Made by a program: the position numbers and the translations under genes. The notes below the pieces were generated by a model, which worked only from the letters and a program-made list of their open reading frames with translations, did no database searches and was not told where the DNA came from. Source: a bacterium (GTDB lineage: Bacteria; Margulisbacteria; Marinamargulisbacteria; SXXA01). From it: a stretch of 11,790 nucleotides of DNA. The DNA lies in contig RGUG01000020.1 of assembly GCA_010027915.1 (NCBI GenBank), forward strand, positions 1 through 11,790, given 5' to 3'. Of the stretch, positions 1 through 8,161 are shown piece by piece; positions within the stretch are counted from its first letter, which is position 1, and each line of letters begins with the position of its first letter.

Positions 1-1
1 G

Positions 2-112
2 ACCGTGACTGACTTGTGGGATGTGACCCAACGGCCCGTGACCCAGTTGGGTCCGGGTGCATTGGGCTGGATGGCCGGTACATGGGAAGTGGGGGATGTG
101 TTGATCCGATGA
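2..112 (+). CDS. C-terminal tail of an unidentified protein, cut by left edge (possible U32-family partner)
   Basis: An open frame enters from the left edge and ends at TGA 110-112, giving the last 36 residues of a protein. It lies 10 bases before the next gene in the same direction, so the two are probably in one operon. The tail reads as short beta-type stretches ending in GDVLIR. This resembles the small C-terminal beta domain of U32-family proteins and is loosely like the end of the next gene product. U32 proteins are often encoded in tandem pairs, which makes a U32 identity plausible, but 36 residues are not enough to be sure. The frame and stop are seen directly; the family is inference. 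Confidence 0.45.
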   Translation, partial: TVTDLWDVTQRPVTQLGPGALGWMAGTWEVGDVLIR

Positions 113-122
113 GTGTCCAACC

Positions 123-1262
123 ATGGCCATGATCACGGCGTTTACCCATTCGCTTGAGCGGACCCAGTGCTTATTGGCTCATGGTGTTCGACGGGTTATC
201 ATGGACCACCCTTCAGTGGGGTATCGTACGTTTGCAGATACCGCACTGCCCATCGATGGATGGTATGCCCAGTGCGTGGCCCTCGATTCCCATGTGGAAT
301 GGGTGGCCGCCATTGATGTGTTGCTTCATTCTCGTAACGAGGCCGCCATTTCGGCGGCCATTTCGGCGGCGATTCGGGCGGGGGTTAGCGGGTTTCGTAT
401 TCAAGATGTGGCCTTGATTGACTGGATACGATCCGAAACGGATGCCCCCATTATGTTGGCCCCAGACGTGGGCCATCATTCAGCGGCTGCCATTCAGTAT
501 TGGATGGCCCATGTGGATGCCCAATCCGTTTCGAATGATGTGCCCGGATCGGTGCTTCACACCCTGACTGATCGTCACCGGTTGGAAGTCATGGTGCAAG
601 GCCCCATCCTTTTGCAATGGTCCCAGCGTCACTATTTGAATGGGTTTGACCAACCCGATGTGTGGGGGTATGACACCGAATACCCCGGGCGGCGGCTGCG
701 GTTTTGGCGGTCTGAGCATGGCACGGCCATGTTGGCCTATTTTCACCGGTGTTTGGCCAAAGATCGGGAGGCCTTAGAGGCCCTTGGGGTGGGGTATTGG
801 TTGGTGGATACACGGGGCCAGACGGACCGGTATCTAACGTTGGCATTGGACCTTTATCAGACGTGTCCGTCGCCCGACCGGGTCAAGGCGGCATTGGTTG
901 AGCTTGAGACTGAGTCGGGGTGTCCCCAGCGGCCGGGTTTTTTTCGGGGCAATGGCACCGATCAAGACCGAGAATCCCCCCATGCAGGGACCATGTTAGG
1001 GGTGATCAAAGAATACCGAGCGGGGTCTCATGTGGTAATGCAAGCCCGTGCCAATGGTCATACCCATGACCCTGTGATGGCCCTTACGCCCACCCAACAA
1101 GTGAAACCCCTGTCGTTGGTGGGTGCCGTTACACTCACCGGTGAGCCGGTCACCTCATTTGGGTGTGGGGATTGGCTGGTGTTGCCTTGGCAAAAAGGGG
1201 TGGTGACCAAAAGCATGGTCTTACCGCTGGAAATTGACACCACGACCGCTTGTCAGGCATAA
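123..1262 (+). CDS. Divergent U32-family (peptidase U32 / collagenase-like) protein
   Basis: The 379-residue product fits the U32 fold in order. Residues 87-103 ([16 protein letters not shown]) match the 'R-x-Q-D' barrel strand. Residues 153-172 ([20 protein letters not shown]) match the core signature usually written LEV-x-VHG-x-x-C-x-x-[16 protein letters not shown] stretch at 272-281 is followed by a small C-terminal beta domain (about 290-370). Characterised U32 members (RlhA, TrhP, UbiU/UbiV) work in tRNA/rRNA hydroxylation or O2-independent ubiquinone synthesis and bind a 4Fe-4S cluster. Here the cysteines of the core signature are absent (WSQRHYL in place of YSGRC), so a cluster at the usual site looks unlikely. 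No clear Shine-Dalgarno is visible; ATG 129 is an alternative start. Family is fairly sure, function unknown. Confidence 0.75.
   Translation: MAMITAFTHSLERTQCLLAHGVRRVIMDHPSVGYRTFADTALPIDGWYAQCVALDSHVEWVAAIDVLLHSRNEAAISAAISAAIRAGVSGFRIQDVALIDWIRSETDAPIMLAPDVGHHSAAAIQYWMAHVDAQSVSNDVPGSVLHTLTDRHRLEVMVQGPILLQWSQRHYLNGFDQPDVWGYDTEYPGRRLRFWRSEHGTAMLAYFHRCLAKDREALEALGVGYWLVDTRGQTDRYLTLALDLYQTCPSPDRVKAALVELETESGCPQRPGFFRGNGTDQDRESPHAGTMLGVIKEYRAGSHVVMQARANGHTHDPVMALTPTQQVKPLSLVGAVTLTGEPVTSFGCGDWLVLPWQKGVVTKSMVLPLEIDTTTACQA
345..380 (+). repeat. 12-bp in-frame tandem repeat (two perfect copies plus one degenerate)
   Basis: GCCATTTCGGCG occurs at 345-356 and again at 357-368, followed by the degenerate copy GCGATTCGGGCG at 369-380. 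Because the unit is a multiple of three, it encodes [12 protein letters not shown] (residues 75-86 of the U32-family protein) within what looks like a helix of the barrel. Loss or gain of a unit would keep the frame. Confidence 0.75.
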
Positions 1263-1285
1263 TTGACCCCTGTTTTTGTCTGTTT

Positions 1286-1317
1286 ATTGAGGGATTAATT
1301 AACCCTAATCCCTCAAT
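1286..1317. promoter_or_regulatory. Perfect 12-bp inverted repeat between the U32 gene and mdh
   Basis: The arms ATTGAGGGATTA (1286-1297) and TAATCCCTCAAT (1306-1317) are exact reverse complements around an 8-base loop. The element lies 23 bases after the U32 stop and 28 bases before the mdh start. It could be a hairpin terminator for the upstream operon, but no T-run follows the right arm (the sequence continues TCCCCTCATTACC), so a canonical intrinsic terminator is not supported. The alternative is an operator for a dimeric regulator controlling mdh-sdhCAB; a TTGACC that could serve as a -35 box lies at 1263-1268, but no good -10 box is positioned for it. The repeat is seen; its role is inference. 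Confidence 0.7.
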
Positions 1318-1337
1318 TCCCCTCATTACCCTAGAAT

Positions 1338-1341
1338 GGAG
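1338..1341 (+). promoter_or_regulatory. Ribosome binding site that fixes the mdh start
   Basis: GGAG lies 4 bases before ATG 1346 and 10 bases before ATG 1352. The frame is open back to 1250, but translation from there would run through the inverted repeat and add about 32 residues unlike any malate dehydrogenase N-terminus. Spacing of 4-6 bases is also seen at sdhC and sdhA, which favours 1346. Confidence 0.6.
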
Positions 1342-1345
1342 TTGC

Positions 1346-2281
1346 ATGAGCATGAAGAAAAAAGTGACCGTTGTCGGTGCTGGGTTTGTTGGGGCGACTG
1401 CCGCACAGCGCATTGTAGAAAAAGAATTGGCTGATGTGGTATTGGTCGATATTGTGGATGGATTGGCCAAAGGCAAGGCACTCGACATGATGCAATCGGC
1501 TGCGGTCGAAGGTTTTGAGACCCATATTGTGGGGACCACCGACTATGATGAGACGGCAGGATCGGATGTGGTGGTGATTACGGCGGGTATTGCCCGAAAA
1601 CCGGGTATGTCACGGGATGATTTGTTGCAAACCAATGCGGGGATTGTCGGGTCAGTGGTGACAGAAACGGCCAAGCGGAGCCCCCACGCTGTTTTGGTGG
1701 TGGTGTCCAATCCCCTGGATGTCATGACGTTTTTGGCCTGGAAAAAATCGGGGTTTCATCATGCCAAAGTGGTGGGCATGGCGGGGGTTCTGGATTCGGC
1801 ACGGTATGCCCGTTTTATCGCCGAGGCCATGAACTGTTCGATTAAAGATGTGAGGGCCATGGTACTGGGGGGGCATGGGGATACCATGGTGCCGGTTCCC
1901 GATTTTTCAACGGTCAATGGGGTGCCCATTACGCAGTTGTTACCTGCGGATGTGATTGAGTCAATCAATGAGCGTACCCGCCACGGTGGGGCTGAGATTG
2001 TGCAATACCTTAAAACAGGGTCGGCTTACTACGCCCCTGCGTCATCGGCCGTGGCCATGGTGTCGTCCATTCTATTGGACAGCAAGCGGTTGTTGCCAGT
2101 GTGTGCCCAACCCGACGGTGAATTTGGGATCCATGGTCTATATTGTGGGGTGCCGGCTATTTTGGGCAAAGAGGGGGTCGAGAAAATTGTGCCACTTACC
2201 TTGTCACAAGCCGATACAGACGCCCTTCACCGATCGGCCGATGCGGTGAAGTCGTTAACCGATGCGCTGTTGGTTTCTTAA
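1346..2281 (+). CDS. mdh: Malate dehydrogenase (NAD-dependent, LDH-like type)
   Basis: This enzyme oxidises malate to oxaloacetate with NAD in the TCA cycle. The 311-residue product has the family's normal length. Visible features in order: the Rossmann motif GAGFVG (11-16); Asp35 at the end of the second strand, which favours NAD over [13 protein letters not shown] (82-90) with Arg84 and Arg90, the substrate-loop arginines that mark malate rather than lactate dehydrogenases; SNP (121-123); catalytic Asp150 and Arg153 (VLDSAR); and catalytic His177 in GGHGD. It resembles the Bacillus/Chlorobi-type malate dehydrogenases. It sits directly upstream of sdhC with a 15-base gap, so malate and succinate oxidation are probably expressed together. 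The start was chosen at ATG 1346 by Shine-Dalgarno spacing; ATG 1352 is also possible. Confidence 0.96.
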   Translation: MSMKKKVTVVGAGFVGATAAQRIVEKELADVVLVDIVDGLAKGKALDMMQSAAVEGFETHIVGTTDYDETAGSDVVVITAGIARKPGMSRDDLLQTNAGIVGSVVTETAKRSPHAVLVVVSNPLDVMTFLAWKKSGFHHAKVVGMAGVLDSARYARFIAEAMNCSIKDVRAMVLGGHGDTMVPVPDFSTVNGVPITQLLPADVIESINERTRHGGAEIVQYLKTGSAYYAPASSAVAMVSSILLDSKRLLPVCAQPDGEFGIHGLYCGVPAILGKEGVEKIVPLTLSQADTDALHRSADAVKSLTDALLVS

Positions 2282-2285
2282 AGAG

Positions 2286-2292
2286 AAGGAGG
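2286..2292 (+). promoter_or_regulatory. Strong Shine-Dalgarno of sdhC
   Basis: AAGGAGG, the strongest ribosome binding site in the window, lies 4 bases before ATG 2297 and 7 bases before ATG 2300. Either start would be well placed; the products differ by one Met. Confidence 0.75.
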
Positions 2293-2296
2293 TCGC

Positions 2297-2986
2297 ATGA
2301 TGGGATCATCATCGATTGGTAAAAAGCAAGTGGTGGCGGTTACGGGTCTGTTTTTGATCTTGTTTTTGATTTTTCATTTGTCTGGTAATTTTTTAATTTA
2401 CCGGGGTCCCGAAGCATTTAATGCGTACGCTGAGTTTTTGGAGCATTTGGGTGCCCTCAAGTGGGCGGCTCGCTTGGGATTGATCGCCTTGTTTTTGGTC
2501 CACATTGTTTTCACGGCCATGGTGGTCATCGAAAACCGTCGGGCACGTCCCCGAGGGTATGCGGTGGTCAAGTCGGTGGGCAAGCGATCCTTGGCTACCC
2601 GCCTGATGCCGTATACAGGTACCCTTATTTTGGTGTATTTATTGGTTCATATTTCGGATTATACTTTGGCCACCCATAGTGGCCCGCCGGCCATGGTCAA
2701 TGGGCAAGACATGGGATTGTATGGGGTGGTTTACAATTCGTTTCAGACCCCCGTTCGGGTGGCGTTTTATGTGTTGGCGATGATGGCCATTGGGCTTCAC
2801 TTGGTTCATGCGATTCAAAGTGTGGTCCAAACCTTTGGGTTTCATCATCCGGTCTATTCGGTGTGGGTCAAACGAGTGGGGTGGGCGGTGGGCATTGCCA
2901 TTGCCTTAGGCTTTGCCTCGATTCCGTTTTATATGCATGCCATGCATTGGGGGTGTATGACAGTCCCAGTAGGAGGGGTATCATGA
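2297..2986 (+). CDS. sdhC: Succinate dehydrogenase cytochrome b subunit, b558 type
   Basis: This is the membrane anchor of succinate:quinone oxidoreductase, carrying heme and the quinone site. The 229-residue protein has five hydrophobic segments at roughly 11-34, 57-79, 104-124, 155-178 and 190-213. This is the single-polypeptide (type B, SdhC b558) layout rather than separate SdhC and SdhD subunits. Candidate heme-ligand histidines lie inside helices: His27 (FHLSGN), His69 (LVHIVF), His118 (LVHISD), and His168/His171 (LHLVHA). The b558 family occurs in Bacteroidota, Chlorobi, Bacillota and several other phyla. The stop overlaps the sdhA start as ATGA (2983-2986), so the genes are translationally coupled. 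ATG 2300 is an equally possible start. Confidence 0.93.
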   Translation: MMGSSSIGKKQVVAVTGLFLILFLIFHLSGNFLIYRGPEAFNAYAEFLEHLGALKWAARLGLIALFLVHIVFTAMVVIENRRARPRGYAVVKSVGKRSLATRLMPYTGTLILVYLLVHISDYTLATHSGPPAMVNGQDMGLYGVVYNSFQTPVRVAFYVLAMMAIGLHLVHAIQSVVQTFGFHHPVYSVWVKRVGWAVGIAIALGFASIPFYMHAMHWGCMTVPVGGVS

Positions 2987-4896
2987 GTATATTGGATTCA
3001 GGCGTTCCATCCGGCCCAATCAGTGAAAAATGGACCAAGCATCGGTTTGATATGAAGCTGGTTAATCCGGCCAATCGTCGCAAGCACACGGTCATTGTGG
3101 TGGGAACCGGTTTGGCGGGTGCGTCGGCGGCGGCCAGTTTGGGTGAGATGGGGTATCGGGTCTTGGCCTTTTGTTTCCAAGACTCAGGTCGCCGTGCCCA
3201 TAGCATTGCCGCCCAAGGTGGTATTAATGCGGCCAAAAATTACGCCAACGATGGTGACAGTGTGTATCGGTTGTTTTATGACACCGTCAAAGGGGGGGAC
3301 TACCGTGCCCGCGAGGCCAATGTACACCGGTTGAGTGAGGTCAGTGTCAACATTATTGACCAGTGTGTGGCCCAGGGGGTTCCCTTTGCCCGTGAGTATG
3401 GTGGCTTGCTTGACAACCGATCGTTTGGTGGGGCCCAGGTGGCCCGCACGTTTTATGCCAAGGGCCAAACCGGTCAACAATTGTTGTTGGGTGCGTACAG
3501 TGCCATGATGAAAGAAGTGGCCAAGGGAAATGTGACCCTCTTTACCCGGCGTGAAATGATGGAGTTGGTGGTGATTGATGGGAAGGCCCGTGGGATTGTG
3601 GTGCGTCATTTAACAACCGGTGCGATCGAATCGTTTTCGGCCGATGCGGTGGTATTGGCGACGGGTGGGTATGGCAATGTGTTTTATCTGTCTACCAACG
3701 CCAAAGGATGCAATGTCACGGCGACCTGGCGTGCCCATCGCAAGGGGGCTTTTTTTGCTAATCCTTGTTACACCCAAATCCATCCCACTTGTATTCCGGT
3801 TCATGGGGATTACCAGTCAAAGTTGACCTTGATGAGTGAGAGTTTGCGCAATGACGGGCGCGTATGGGTACCCAAAGCCAAGGGGGATACCCGCTCACCG
3901 ATGGCCATTCCAGAGTCGGATCGTGACTATTACCTTGAGACCAAATACGCCAGTTTTGGTAATTTGGTGCCCCGTGACATTGCGTCTCGCAATGCCAAGT
4001 TGGTGTGTGACGAGGGGCGGGGTGTTCATGGTGAATTGGCGGTGTATCTTGACTTTGCCGATGCCATCAATCGATTAGGAAAAGCCACCATTGAATCCCG
4101 TTATGGTAATTTGTTTGACATGTATGAGCGCATTACGGGTGAAGACCCGTACTCGACGCCCATGAAGATATACCCGGCCATTCATTACACCATGGGAGGG
4201 TTGTGGGTGGATTATAACTTGCAAAGCACCATTCCTGGTTTGCATGTTATTGGGGAAGCCAATTTTTCTGATCATGGGGCCAACCGGTTGGGGGCCAGTG
4301 CCTTGATGCAAGGCTTGGCAGATGGGTATTTTATTTTGCCTTATACCTTGGGCCATTATTTGGCCACGGCCAAATTAGATCCGGTGACCAATCGGCACCC
4401 TGAGTTTGAACGAAGTGAAACCAACGTGAAAGACGGCATTCAACGCTTGTTGGCCATTCAGGGCAAGCGCACGGTTGACTCGTTTCATCGGGAGCTGGGC
4501 TTGTTGGTGTGGGATAAATGTGGGATGTCACGCAATGGGTCCGGATTGCGAGAGGCCTTGGATAAAATACCGGCCATTCGAGAAGAATTTTGGTCCAATG
4601 TGATGGTAACCGGGTCAGGGGAAGGGTTGAATCAAACCCTTGAGAAGGCGGGCCGGGTAGCGGATTTCTTGGAATTTGGTGAACTGATGGTTAAGGATGC
4701 ATTGGAGCGGGAAGAATCGTGCGGTGGGCATTTCCGTGAAGAAAGTCAAACTGAGGAAGGTGAGGCCCTTCGCAATGATGCCGAGTATTGCCATGTGTCA
4801 GCCTGGCAATATACGGGCGATTTGGCCAAGCCGATTTTGCATCAAGAGCCGTTAACGTTTCATGACGTGCCCCTTTCCCAAAGGAGTTACAAATAA
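2983..4896 (+). CDS. sdhA: Succinate dehydrogenase/fumarate reductase flavoprotein subunit
   Basis: This is the catalytic subunit that oxidises succinate to fumarate through covalent FAD, on the cytoplasmic face of the membrane. The 637-residue product shows the dinucleotide motif GTGLAG (41-46); the flavinylation site [11 protein letters not shown] with His73; QIHPT (265-269); the active-site LVPRDIASR (328-336); HYTMGGL; and the C-terminal FAD-binding stretch [16 protein letters not shown]. Its long form and motif wording match the subfamily that pairs with b558 cytochromes. The start at 2983 overlaps the sdhC stop and has AGGAGG (2971-2976) 6 bases upstream; the frame is open further upstream but only through sdhC. 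Together with sdhC and sdhB it makes a complete complex. Direction (oxidation or fumarate reduction) cannot be told from sequence; mdh linkage suggests the oxidative TCA cycle. Confidence 0.96.
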   Translation: MSILDSGVPSGPISEKWTKHRFDMKLVNPANRRKHTVIVVGTGLAGASAAASLGEMGYRVLAFCFQDSGRRAHSIAAQGGINAAKNYANDGDSVYRLFYDTVKGGDYRAREANVHRLSEVSVNIIDQCVAQGVPFAREYGGLLDNRSFGGAQVARTFYAKGQTGQQLLLGAYSAMMKEVAKGNVTLFTRREMMELVVIDGKARGIVVRHLTTGAIESFSADAVVLATGGYGNVFYLSTNAKGCNVTATWRAHRKGAFFANPCYTQIHPTCIPVHGDYQSKLTLMSESLRNDGRVWVPKAKGDTRSPMAIPESDRDYYLETKYASFGNLVPRDIASRNAKLVCDEGRGVHGELAVYLDFADAINRLGKATIESRYGNLFDMYERITGEDPYSTPMKIYPAIHYTMGGLWVDYNLQSTIPGLHVIGEANFSDHGANRLGASALMQGLADGYFILPYTLGHYLATAKLDPVTNRHPEFERSETNVKDGIQRLLAIQGKRTVDSFHRELGLLVWDKCGMSRNGSGLREALDKIPAIREEFWSNVMVTGSGEGLNQTLEKAGRVADFLEFGELMVKDALEREESCGGHFREESQTEEGEALRNDAEYCHVSAWQYTGDLAKPILHQEPLTFHDVPLSQRSYK

Positions 4897-5663
4897 TGAG
4901 CACTACCGCCCGTACGATTTCTCTTACCATTAAAGTATGGCGTCAAAAGCATGCGGATGATGCGGGTCATTTTGAGTCGTATGACATTCCCCGGGTTGAC
5001 GTGAACGCGTCGTTTTTGGAAATGCTGGATGTCTTGAACGAAGACTTGACCTTAAAAGGCAAGGACCCAATTGCTTTTGACCATGATTGCAGGGAAGGTA
5101 TTTGTGGGATGTGTGGGGCTGTGGTGAATGGGCAGCCCCATGGGCCCCAACGCAAAACCACCATGTGCCAATTGCACATGCGTCAGTTTTCGGATGGGGA
5201 TGTCATTACCATCGAGCCGTATCGTGCCCGTGCACTGCCGGTGGTGAAAGATTTGGTGGTGGATCGAGGTGCGTTTGACCGGGTGATTCAAGCGGGTGGG
5301 TATGTATCGGTGAAAACGGGCCAGGCCCCGGATGCCAATGCGATTTTAATTCCCAAGCGGGCGGCGGATTTGGCCATGGATGCGGCCCAATGTATTGGGT
5401 GTGCGGCGTGTGTGGCAGCTTGTCCCAATGCCTCGGCGATGTTGTTTGTATCGGCCAAAGTTTCTCACTTGTCTCTCTTGCCCCAAGGCCAGCCTGAGCG
5501 GACGGATCGGGTGAAAACCATGGTGGCCCAAATGGACAAAGAGGGATTTGGTAATTGTTCCAACGAATACCAATGTGAGGCCGCTTGTCCCAAAGGGATT
5601 TCGGTGGCCAATATTGCCCGCATGAACCGAGATTATATGTCTTCGACAGTGTGTGCATCGTAG
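4896..5663 (+). CDS. sdhB: Succinate dehydrogenase iron-sulfur subunit
   Basis: This subunit passes electrons from FAD to the quinone site through three clusters. The 255-residue product has the 2Fe-2S set Cys65, Cys70, Cys73 ([11 protein letters not shown]) and Cys91 (TTMCQ), then [11 protein letters not shown] for the 4Fe-4S cluster, and [15 protein letters not shown] contributing 3Fe-4S and 4Fe-4S ligands. All expected cysteines are present, so the protein looks functional. The ATG at 4896 shares its A with the sdhA stop (TAATG), and AAAGGAG at 4880-4886 sits 9 bases upstream. It closes the mdh-sdhCAB module; a 43-base gap without any visible terminator separates it from the next gene. Confidence 0.96.
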   Translation: MSTTARTISLTIKVWRQKHADDAGHFESYDIPRVDVNASFLEMLDVLNEDLTLKGKDPIAFDHDCREGICGMCGAVVNGQPHGPQRKTTMCQLHMRQFSDGDVITIEPYRARALPVVKDLVVDRGAFDRVIQAGGYVSVKTGQAPDANAILIPKRAADLAMDAAQCIGCAACVAACPNASAMLFVSAKVSHLSLLPQGQPERTDRVKTMVAQMDKEGFGNCSNEYQCEAACPKGISVANIARMNRDYMSSTVCAS

Positions 5664-5706
5664 TTCGGATGAAAACGTGGGCGTGGGTAATTGAAAGGGT
5701 TGTGAC

Positions 5707-6696
5707 ATGAAACGGGTGTTGGTGTGTGGGGCGGGTGGGTTTATTGGCAATCATATGGTGTCCTATCTCAAGCAGCGCGGTTATTGGGTTCGTGGGGTTG
5801 ATTTGGTTCTACCTTCCTATTCTGATACCGATGCAGATGAGTTCTTGATTCTGGATTTGCGTGTCCATGACGCCATGATCCAGGCACTGTCCCTTTCAGA
5901 TGGTTTTTTTGACCAGGTCTATCAATTTGCGGCGGACATGGGGGGGGCCGGTTTTTTGTTTACTGGTGACCATGATGCGGATGTGATGCATAATTCCTCT
6001 CAAATTAATTTGCATCTATTGGATTGTTTATCCCACTCGCCCGATCCGCTCAGGACCCGTGTTTTTTATTCCAGTTCGGCTTGTATGTATCCTGAATACA
6101 ATCAACTAGACCCTGGTAACCCGATTTGTTCAGAAGAAAGTGCGTATCCAGCCCAGCCGGACTCGGAGTATGGATGGGAAAAGTTATTTAGTGAACGCTT
6201 GTATATGGCGTATCATCGTAACAAAGGTATTCCGGTTCGTTTGGCCCGTTATCACAATATTTTTGGCCCATTGGGAACATGGGACGGTGGAAGAGAAAAA
6301 GCCCCAGCGGCCATTTGTCGGAAGGTGGCCATGTTGCCGGCGTCCGGCGGTGAAATTGAGGTGTGGGGTGATGGGAACCAAACCCGGTCCTTTCTTTTTG
6401 TTGATGAGTGTGTGGATGCCACTTATCGATTGATGAACAGTGGGTTTATGGGTCCAGTGAATATTGGCTCCGAAGAAATGGTGACCATTAATCAGTTGGT
6501 GGCCTATGTGGCGTCGGCGGCACAAAAAGACGTCACCATTCGGTATCGTTTGGATGCCCCTCAGGGGGTTCGGGGTCGTAATTCAGACAATCGTTTGATT
6601 CGTTCGGCACTCAATTGGGATTATCAGTTGCCCTTGCAAGAGGGTATTGCCCGTACTTACGCTTGGGTCTCTCAACAAGTGGCAGCGCGGTTGTGA
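5707..6696 (+). CDS. GDP-mannose 3,5-epimerase-like sugar nucleotide epimerase (extended SDR)
   Basis: The 329-residue product is an NAD-binding extended short-chain dehydrogenase. It shows GAGGFIG (8-14); AADMGG (75-80); SSSACMYPE (122-130) with Cys126; the YxxxK pair Tyr155/Lys159; HNIFGPLGTWDGGREKAPAA (183-202, with Lys198); WGDGNQTRSF (220-229); and GVRGRNSDN (287-295). This wording follows plant GDP-mannose 3,5-epimerase closely, including its acid/base pair (the Cys and Lys equivalent to Arabidopsis Cys145 and Lys217). That enzyme makes GDP-L-galactose and GDP-L-gulose; in a bacterium the product would more likely feed a surface glycan. AAAGGG (5694-5699) lies 7 bases before the start. 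The next gene overlaps its stop as GTGA. The subfamily is well supported; the exact substrate and product are inferred. Confidence 0.88.
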   Translation: MKRVLVCGAGGFIGNHMVSYLKQRGYWVRGVDLVLPSYSDTDADEFLILDLRVHDAMIQALSLSDGFFDQVYQFAADMGGAGFLFTGDHDADVMHNSSQINLHLLDCLSHSPDPLRTRVFYSSSACMYPEYNQLDPGNPICSEESAYPAQPDSEYGWEKLFSERLYMAYHRNKGIPVRLARYHNIFGPLGTWDGGREKAPAAICRKVAMLPASGGEIEVWGDGNQTRSFLFVDECVDATYRLMNSGFMGPVNIGSEEMVTINQLVAYVASAAQKDVTIRYRLDAPQGVRGRNSDNRLIRSALNWDYQLPLQEGIARTYAWVSQQVAARL

Positions 6697-7718
6697 AAGT
6701 TGCGACGATTGCGTGCCTATGGGTATGGTCGGCCGGTGTGTTAATGGCCAATTCCTTGGGGTCGTCTTTTTATTACCCCTTGGCCATTAAAGGTGAAAAT
6801 GAAATGGGGTTTCAATGGGGAATTGACCTATCGGCAGAGTTGCTGTCCCCGTTTAAGGTAGGGGGTGGGGTGTCGATTTTTCATGTTGAAAAAATGCGTA
6901 ATCCTTCGACCCATGTCGGCTACATGGCGGTTATTCAATACCCGTATGACATGGGTATTCCGTTGCGTTCCGAATGGTCGTTGGGTGTGGCGGGTAACGG
7001 GTATAGTGGCACGGGGATTCAAGCAGGGGTTGCCCTTCATTACCCATGGCATTCCTTGTTGTTATCTGGGTTGTTGACGGTCAATACGAATCAAGATGTG
7101 ATGGTGGGTCTCAGGCTGGGATGGGCCAAGTCATCGGTGTCTGATTTGTTGGCCGATTTATTAAGCCCGCCTGAACCGAGGGTTATCGAGAAACCAGTAC
7201 GGCCATTGCCCCCGTCTCGTCCCTTGGTAATGCCGGATCCCTTGGCGGATCAGTCTGCCCCTGTCACCTTGCCAGCGTCTGTTCGCCCTTCTGGTGATAT
7301 GGGGCTCCCGTCTGATATGGCCACCCATTGGGCCAAAGATGCCGTGAAATGGGCCCTTGATCGCCGCTTCTTTCGGAGCGGGGGTATGTTTTTTCCATCG
7401 GCGGTGTTAACGGGCGATACGGCGATGCTGGCACTCACCCAAGTGAGTGTCTTATTAGAACAGCCCTTGTCGTTGTTGCCGGCTTGGTCAAAAAAATCGG
7501 GTGTGTCCAAAAAAGAATGGGTGACGGCCTTGCTAGGGTTGGTCAATGGGTTTCGTGCGATTCCGAATCCCCAATCACCCACTGCGGTTCAAGCCATGGC
7601 GGTTCGTCTGCGGTTGCCTCCCAACTGGTTGCAAGTACTTCCTGGTGATAAACCCTTAACCCGTGCTGAATCGGCCATTGTGTTGGAGCGAATCTTAAAG
7701 GAAGCAGGCTTAGAGTGA
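6693..7718 (+). CDS. Secreted protein: N-terminal beta-rich domain, Pro-rich linker, C-terminal SLH domain
   Basis: With the GTG start at 6693 (overlapping the epimerase stop as GTGA) the product has 341 residues and begins with a signal peptide: Lys2, a hydrophobic stretch 3-18, likely cleavage near Ala19. The frame is open back to 6615, but the longer form would bury the signal peptide. Residues about 36-145 alternate hydrophobic and polar residues as short beta strands, like a small barrel or beta sandwich. A proline-rich linker spans about 159-196. Residues 207-256 (SDMATHWAKDAVKWAL...) match an S-layer homology domain, and 320-340 (KPLTRAESAIVLERIL) looks like the end of a second, degenerate one. 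SLH domains bind cell-wall polymers, so the protein probably links the cell wall to the envelope surface. Its function is otherwise unknown. Confidence 0.75.
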   Translation: MKVATIACLWVWSAGVLMANSLGSSFYYPLAIKGENEMGFQWGIDLSAELLSPFKVGGGVSIFHVEKMRNPSTHVGYMAVIQYPYDMGIPLRSEWSLGVAGNGYSGTGIQAGVALHYPWHSLLLSGLLTVNTNQDVMVGLRLGWAKSSVSDLLADLLSPPEPRVIEKPVRPLPPSRPLVMPDPLADQSAPVTLPASVRPSGDMGLPSDMATHWAKDAVKWALDRRFFRSGGMFFPSAVLTGDTAMLALTQVSVLLEQPLSLLPAWSKKSGVSKKEWVTALLGLVNGFRAIPNPQSPTAVQAMAVRLRLPPNWLQVLPGDKPLTRAESAIVLERILKEAGLE

Positions 7719-8161
7719 GACAATTGCGACGGGTGACAACGGTTCAATCCCCCTTGGATGAGGTGTTTTGTTTTTTTTCAAATGCTGAAAATCTGGCCGT
7801 GTTAACCCCCTCTTTTTTGGGGTTTCGCATTTTAACCCCTTTACCCATTCAAATGGAAAAAGGTGCCCTCATTGACTATGAATTGCGTATTTTGGGGATT
7901 CCCACCCGTTGGACTACCTTGATCTCAACGTATGAGGCACCCCATCGTTTTGTGGATCAACAATTGAAAGGGCCCTATTCGTTTTGGCATCATACCCATG
8001 AGTTTGAGGCGATTGAGGGGGGCACCCGAATGACGGATACGGTTCGGTATGTCATGCCTTTTGGCTGGCTAGGGGCCATGGTACACCCACTGGTTGGGTG
8101 GATGTTGTCGTCTATTTTTTCGTATCGTGAGGCCAAGATGAAAGCCCAATTTGGATCATGA
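7715..8161 (+). CDS. SRPBCC-superfamily (START/Bet v1-like) protein
   Basis: The 148-residue product begins at GTG 7715, overlapping the previous stop as GTGA. It matches the SRPBCC ligand-binding family often annotated as COG4276. The typical wording is visible: PLDEVFCFFSNAENLAVLTP (13-32), then EKGALIDYELRILGIPTRW, HRFVDQQLKGPYSFWHHTHEFE, and MTDTVRYVMPFGWLGAM. The fold makes a deep hydrophobic pocket for lipids or other ligands, but no member of this subgroup has a firm role known to me. Related domains are found next to or fused with SDR epimerases (TIGR01777-type), and an epimerase lies two genes upstream here, though of a different subfamily. No signal peptide is visible, so the protein is probably cytoplasmic. 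Poor Shine-Dalgarno: translation probably depends on coupling. Confidence 0.8.
   Translation: MRQLRRVTTVQSPLDEVFCFFSNAENLAVLTPSFLGFRILTPLPIQMEKGALIDYELRILGIPTRWTTLISTYEAPHRFVDQQLKGPYSFWHHTHEFEAIEGGTRMTDTVRYVMPFGWLGAMVHPLVGWMLSSIFSYREAKMKAQFGS

Noticed and set aside
1250..1345. Upstream extension of mdh to an in-frame ATG at 1250
   Set aside because: It would overlap the U32 gene end, read through the inverted repeat and add residues unlike any malate dehydrogenase; the Shine-Dalgarno and the MKKKV start lie downstream.
2863..2982. N-terminal extension of sdhA inside sdhC
   Set aside because: The frame is open only as a shadow of sdhC; the ATGA overlap and AGGAGG site fix the start at 2983.
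5664..5706. Gap between sdhB and the epimerase examined for a terminator or promoter
   Set aside because: No stem with a T-run and no convincing -35/-10 pair; read-through from the sdh operon is possible.
5206..5754. 182-codon open frame on the minus strand across sdhB
   Set aside because: It lies opposite the conserved iron-sulfur gene, is rich in Pro, His and Thr as expected from reversed GGG/GTG codons, and shows no family motif.
6615..6692. Longer form of the SLH protein from ATG 6615
   Set aside because: It would overlap the epimerase by more than 80 bases and hide an obvious signal peptide that begins at GTG 6693.
7771..7778. Eight-T run in the SRPBCC gene (another at 11476-11483 in the glycosyltransferase)
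   Set aside because: Both encode Phe-rich stretches that fit their families; no sign of frameshift or of a terminator stem in front.
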